In this document: positions 6,789 through 11,188 of the stretch, one piece after another
Numbering within the stretch: position 1 is the first letter of the stretch
Layout of the letters: each line of letters begins with the position of its first letter
Assembly: GCA_030040475.1 (NCBI GenBank)
Contig: JASHTQ010000621.1
Coordinates: forward strand, 1-11,188
Reading direction: 5' to 3'
Source: Streptosporangiaceae bacterium
Lineage (GTDB): Bacteria > Actinomycetota > Actinomycetes > Streptosporangiales > Streptosporangiaceae
DNA: 11,188 bases
Position numbers and translations under genes: made by a program
The notes under the pieces: generated by a model
Databases searched by the model: none
What the model saw: only the letters and a program-made list of their open reading frames with translations
Told to the model about the DNA's origin: nothing

Positions 6789-8416
6789 CAGTAGCAGATG
6801 TTGGTGTGTAGGCGCGCCGCGGGCAGCGGATGGGCGAGCGCCTGCGCGGTGCGCCAGTCTGCGGGGCGGTGCAGGACCTCGTAGCCGTCGTCGGCGAACA
6901 CCAGCGTGTACCCGTGCGCCAGCAGGTACGCCGCCTCGGCCGCCTGCTGGTTCGGCGTGCAGAACGGGAAATCCAGCCCGATCGTGTCCGCGACCACCCA
7001 CGGCGCCCACCGTGGCGTCCCGTCCAGGAGCAGCACCGTGTCCCGGCCGGACAGGTGCGGGCCGATGTTGTTCGCCGCCTCCACCTCTACCCCGGCGGGC
7101 ACGTGCGCGACGGCGGCGGCGGCAGCCCGCGCCCGCGCGCCCAGCCCGTAGAAGCCGGGATGCAGCAGCGACCCGAACGGCGAGGAAGGGAAGTACACGA
7201 GCGCCGCGGCACAGATGCCCGCCGCCCACAAGGTGGCTGGTTTCCATGGCGTGCCGTCGTGACGCGCCCATTTCGGCCTGGTCAGCGGGTAGACCAGCCA
7301 TTTGTCCCAGCGGTGCGGCCAGTGCCGCTGCAGCCGGGCCGCGCCGTCCACCGCGGCGCAGGCAAGCATCATGACGAGGAACGCGTCGTACTGGAACTTC
7401 GCCTGCCACCACAGCGGGTAGCCGGACGCGAGCATCCGCTCGGCGAGCAGCGGCAGCACCGCGACCACCATCGGGGAAGCGAGCGGGAGGAAGCCGAACG
7501 CCGCGAGCAGGCCGATCATCGTGCGGTCCTTCACCCACGGGGTGACGAACACGTCGAGCGCATGCAGCGGGTGGGTGAGTATGTTCAGCGCGGCGCTGCC
7601 GAGCGTGGACCCGAACTGGCCGTAGGCCCAGTAGAAGGTCGCGGACCCGCCGAACGCGGGGATCAGCACGTGCGTCGCCACCCACGTCGCCGCAAGCCCG
7701 CCGACGATGAACGCCAGCCCGGTCCAGCGTCGCCGGGTGAGCAGCAGATACCCGCCGAACCCCGCGACGAGCAGCCCCATGTCCTCCTTGACGAGCAGGA
7801 GCACGACGGCGGCCAGGATTCCGTGCCAGCGTTTGCCGGCGTCAAACCTCTCCACCATGATCGCGGTCAGCACGGGGACGAAGGCGGCCTCGTGGAAGTC
7901 GAAGACAACCGCGGCCATGACCGGGAGGGACAGGGCGTACGCGACGGCCACCAGGTACGCAGGCACCGCGCCGAGCCGCCGGTGTGCGTAGACCCACAGC
8001 GGCGGGATGGCCAGCGCGAACAGCACGCCCTGCGCGACGAGCAGGGTCGTGGGGCTGTCATGGATCCAGTACAGCGGGGCGAGCAGGGCCAGGATCGGCG
8101 ACCAGTGGTCGGCCAGGAGCAGGAAATGCGCGTTCTGCCCGTCGGACACGCCGCGGGCGATCGAGACCGGGGCGCGGAAGTGCGCGTACCCGCGGATTCC
8201 CTGATCGAAGATGACCAGGTCGAACGTGGTGGCAAGGAAACGCCGGAACAGGAGAAGCGAATCCAGGCTGTAGATGAAGGCGGCCGCGACCGTGAGCGCG
8301 CCGACCCTGACCACGGTTCGATCCGGCCGGAACCGGCGTAGGCTCGCGGGTTTCGGGTCGGTCCCTTCAGCCGCGCTGGGGACAGACCTGACCGACCGGG
8401 CCCCCTGAGTACTCAC
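6788..8416 (-). CDS. DUF2079 polytopic membrane protein
   Basis: This 542-residue membrane protein belongs to the uncharacterised DUF2079 family, distantly resembling GT-C-type membrane glycosyltransferases. After a basic 38-residue cytoplasmic N-terminus come about nine or ten hydrophobic segments between 38 and 410. Family signatures are FDLVIFDQGIRGYAHFRAP (65-83), HFLLLADHWSPILALLAPLYW (97-117), DFHEAAFVP (173-181) and LLVKEDMGLL (207-216); the first two supply the conserved acidic residues of the first extracytoplasmic loop. A soluble C-terminal part (about 425-542) contains VPAGVEVEAANNIGPHLSGRD, also typical of the family. The start is a GTG with no ribosome-binding site; a TACTCT -10 element 7 nt upstream suggests a leaderless transcript. 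The last base of its stop codon is the first base of the AlkZ-like ATG. Function is unknown; a role in cell-envelope glycan assembly is only a guess from fold class. Confidence 0.88.
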   Translation of the reverse strand: MSTQGARSVRSVPSAAEGTDPKPASLRRFRPDRTVVRVGALTVAAAFIYSLDSLLLFRRFLATTFDLVIFDQGIRGYAHFRAPVSIARGVSDGQNAHFLLLADHWSPILALLAPLYWIHDSPTTLLVAQGVLFALAIPPLWVYAHRRLGAVPAYLVAVAYALSLPVMAAVVFDFHEAAFVPVLTAIMVERFDAGKRWHGILAAVVLLLVKEDMGLLVAGFGGYLLLTRRRWTGLAFIVGGLAATWVATHVLIPAFGGSATFYWAYGQFGSTLGSAALNILTHPLHALDVFVTPWVKDRTMIGLLAAFGFLPLASPMVVAVLPLLAERMLASGYPLWWQAKFQYDAFLVMMLACAAVDGAARLQRHWPHRWDKWLVYPLTRPKWARHDGTPWKPATLWAAGICAAALVYFPSSPFGSLLHPGFYGLGARARAAAAAVAHVPAGVEVEAANNIGPHLSGRDTVLLLDGTPRWAPWVVADTIGLDFPFCTPNQQAAEAAYLLAHGYTLVFADDGYEVLHRPADWRTAQALAHPLPAARLHTNICY

Positions 8417-8490
8417 CGCTGGAAGAGTAGCAGTGGCGCCGCGTCGACCGAATGTGCGGCGGTACGGGGACGGAAGGCTACTCTCTTGCT
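8417..8490. promoter_or_regulatory. Divergent promoter region with mirrored -10 elements, probable leaderless starts
   Basis: The 74-nt gap separates DUF2079 (minus) from the TetR regulator (plus). The 8-mer GCTACTCT occurs once on each strand: plus 8477-8484 and minus 8431-8424. Each copy contains TACTCT, fitting the TAnnnT -10 form, and ends 6 nt before the TetR ATG or 7 nt before the DUF2079 GTG. That places both predicted transcription starts on or next to the start codon. On minus a weak -35 (TTCGGT, 8452-8447) stands 17 bp upstream; on plus none is seen. GGAAGG at 8472-8477 is 13 nt from the ATG, far for a ribosome-binding site. The same pair of arms could also be read as a TetR operator with centres 53 bp apart. 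Confidence 0.5.
8424..8484. repeat. Inverted repeat, 8-bp arms AGAGTAGC/GCTACTCT
   Basis: The arms at 8424-8431 and 8477-8484 are perfect inverted copies separated by 45 nt. The wide loop makes a hairpin unlikely; the symmetric position relative to the two start codons fits paired promoter elements or operator half-sites better. Confidence 0.55.
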
Positions 8491-9210
8491 ATGAACCAGG
8501 AGGCAAGCCGCGGACCCGTCACCCCCGCAAGCGCCGCGCCACGGGGGTCCGCGCGGCCGCCGAGGAAACAGCCCGCCCGGCCGTCGCTCGGCGGCGGGGC
8601 CCCGGCCCAGGATCGCGAACTGCGCGCCCAGGGCAGGGAGACCGTCCGCAAGCTGCTGGACGCGGGCATGATCGAGTTCGAGGAGCGCGGGTTCCACGGT
8701 GTCCGGGTGGACGACGTGGTGCGCCGGGCCGGCATCTCGCACGGCACGTTCTACCTGTACTTCTCGAACAAGGAAGACCTGTTCAAGGCCCTGCTGAAGG
8801 ACGCGCTGCACGACATGGAGATCGTGGCGGGCGACTTCCCCGTGGTCACAAGCGACGAGACAGGCCTGACCGTGCTGCGCCAGTGGGTGCGGAAGTTCTT
8901 CCGTGCCTACGCCGCGCACGCCACCGTGATCCGCATCCTCAGCCAGGCCGACCTGGTGCCCGAGGAGGTGTTCGGCGACGGCCTCCGGCTGCTGTTCAGC
9001 ATCGCCGAGGCCATGACGACCGGCATGACGGCCGCCGCCGAGGCGGCCGGGCGGCACCAGGAGCACGCCGAGCTGACCGCCCTGGCCTGCCTGATGATGC
9101 TCGAGCGGGTCAACTACCTGATCAGCGCGGAAGTGGGGCTCCCCGAGGAGGAGATGGCCGACAGGATCGCGTTCATCATGTTCGCCGCCTTCGGCCTCAC
9201 CGTCTCGTGA
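8491..9210 (+). CDS. TetR/AcrR family transcriptional regulator
   Basis: The 239-residue product is a probable dimeric repressor whose DNA binding is released by a small ligand. After a disordered Pro/Ala/Arg-rich N-terminal extension of about 40 residues, the TetR helix-turn-helix spans about 48-101: LLDAGMIEFEERGFHGVRVDDV, then the recognition region RRAGISHGTFYLYFSNKEDLF (79-98). The C-terminal ligand domain is helical, with LLFSIAEAMTTGMTAAAEAA and a Met-rich segment near 200-232. I chose the ATG at 8491, which a TACTCT -10 element precedes at leaderless distance; an ATG at 8452 would add 13 residues (MCGGTGTEGYSLA) that look non-conserved and would overlap the promoter. Its TGA overlaps the dehydrogenase GTG (GTGA, 9207-9210), so the two are coupled. 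It probably controls its own operon and perhaps the divergent DUF2079-AlkZ-like pair; the ligand is unknown. Confidence 0.92.
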   Translation: MNQEASRGPVTPASAAPRGSARPPRKQPARPSLGGGAPAQDRELRAQGRETVRKLLDAGMIEFEERGFHGVRVDDVVRRAGISHGTFYLYFSNKEDLFKALLKDALHDMEIVAGDFPVVTSDETGLTVLRQWVRKFFRAYAAHATVIRILSQADLVPEEVFGDGLRLLFSIAEAMTTGMTAAAEAAGRHQEHAELTALACLMMLERVNYLISAEVGLPEEEMADRIAFIMFAAFGLTVS

Positions 9211-9936
9211 CCGCGGCGCGCGTCGCGGTCGTCACCGGCGGGGCCCGCGGGATCGGCCAGGCCATAGCGCTGCGGCTGGCGGATGCCGGGCATGTCGTGG
9301 CGGTCGGCGATGTCCGTCCCGCCGACGATACCGTGGCCGCGATCCGGGGCGCCGGCGGCGATGCGGTCGCGGTCGGCTGCGATCTCGGCTCGGCCGCCGG
9401 GGTGGAACTGCTCGCCGGCCAGGTGGCCGAGCGCTTCGGCGGCGCCGATGTGCTGGTCAACTGCGCCGGGCTGATGCTGTTCCGGCAGCTGCCCGAACTG
9501 GATCTCGACACCTGGCGGCGGATCCAGGCGGTGAACGTCGAGGCCGCCTTCCTGCTGTGCGCGGCGTTCGTGCCCGGCATGGCCGAGCGGGGCTTCGGGC
9601 GCGTCATCAACGTGGCGTCCAACACGGTATGGAAGCCGCCGGGACCCGGGTTCGTCGCCTACATTGCGAGCAAGGGCGCCATCGTCGGCTTCACCCGGGC
9701 GATGGCGGTGGAGCTTGGCGGCAGCGGGATCACGGTCAACGCGATCGCGCCGGGCCTGACCAGGAGCCCGGGTGCCGAGGAGGACACCCCCGCCGCGCAC
9801 TTCGAGGAGGTGCGGCGCGCGCAGGCCGTCAGCCGGAGCGTGCTGCCCGCCGACCTGGCCGGCGCGGTCGCCTTCCTGGCCTCGGACGAGGCCGCGATGA
9901 TCACCGGCCAGACGCTCCGCATCGACGGCGGCCTGG

Positions 9937-9947
<11 letters not shown>
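9207..9947 (+). CDS. Short-chain dehydrogenase/reductase (classical SDR)
   Basis: This 246-residue NAD(P)-dependent oxidoreductase is of classical SDR length. The cofactor motif TGGARGIG is at 10-17, and Asp35 at the end of the second strand points to NAD(H) rather than NADP(H). NCAG at 85-88 replaces the usual NNAG, and structural Asn110 is present in VNVEAAF. The catalytic pair is Tyr152 and Lys156 in YIASK. The catalytic serine is best placed at Ser138 in NVASNTVWKPPG, 14 residues before the tyrosine instead of the usual 13; the residue at the usual spacing is Asn139. TVNAIAPGLTRSPG (176-189) and ITGQTLRIDGG (232-242) complete the fold. The sequence reminds me of (S)-1-phenylethanol dehydrogenase-type and FabG-like enzymes, so oxidation of a hydrophobic alcohol or a 3-oxoacyl reduction are both possible. 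The GTG start overlaps the TetR stop, so the regulator probably controls it. Confidence 0.92.

Positions 9948-11188
<1,241 letters not shown>

Noticed and set aside
6789..7685. Upstream in-frame extension of the AlkZ-like gene to give 675 residues
   Set aside because: It would overlap most of the DUF2079 gene in another frame; the added part is low-complexity, and the family begins near the ATG at 6788.
6830..8341. 503-codon open frame on plus
   Set aside because: It is antisense to the DUF2079 gene, and its product is a low-complexity Arg/Gly/Glu/His/Gln string typical of GC-rich shadow frames.
8433..9206. Upstream in-frame extension of the dehydrogenase to 504 residues
   Set aside because: It overlaps the TetR gene in another frame; the SDR fold starts at the GTG at 9207, and the added sequence is Arg/Gly/Pro-rich.

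Overview
The window is a GC-rich stretch of actinobacterial chromosome. The evidence is very high GC with long accidental open frames opposite real genes, GTG and possible leaderless starts, a DUF4193 start, a ferrochelatase with extra C-terminal cysteines, and FolP2- and GuaB1-type enzymes that I know mainly from Actinomycetota. The SuhB-like phosphatase next to a DUF4193 gene recalls the M. tuberculosis suhB (Rv2701c)/Rv2699c neighbourhood. Overall it looks like a filamentous actinomycete; I cannot name the genus. I see no mobile element, tRNA, rRNA or CRISPR array.

Layout. Left part (1-2149, minus strand): a ferrochelatase gene is coupled by an ATGA overlap to an inositol-monophosphatase-family gene, followed by the first codons of a DUF4193 gene cut by the window edge. 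An MFS transporter (2306-3592, plus) diverges from the ferrochelatase and converges, with a 3-nt gap, on a secreted lytic transglycosylase (3596-4747, minus). That protein carries an extra domain resembling the extracytoplasmic domain of MacB/FtsX-type ABC permeases. A short Mrp/ApbC-type Fe-S carrier ATPase (4842-5690, plus) diverges from it.

Centre (5658-8416, minus): a DUF2079 membrane protein is followed, with a 1-nt TGATG overlap, by a winged-helix protein of the AlkZ/YcaQ DNA glycosylase family, whose 3' end overlaps that of mrp by 33 nt. Divergent from this pair is a TetR-family regulator (8491-9210), joined by a GTGA overlap to a classical NAD-type short-chain dehydrogenase (9207-9947). 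Both genes on this divergent boundary have the same 8-mer, GCTACTCT, 6-7 nt before the start codon, which suggests a symmetric pair of leaderless promoters.

Right part (9937-11188): a FolP2-type dihydropteroate-synthase paralogue (minus) overlaps the dehydrogenase tail by 11 nt and diverges from a GuaB1-type IMP-dehydrogenase-related gene (plus) that runs off the window.

Most genes are housekeeping or common accessory types, and I see no clear new multi-gene system. The points most worth a second look are the MacB-like/transglycosylase fusion, the mirrored leaderless promoter candidates at 8424-8484, the AlkZ-like gene coupled to a DUF2079 membrane gene, and convergent gene pairs with no room for terminators. 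No stretch over 300 bases lacks a gene; the longest gap is about 156 nt.
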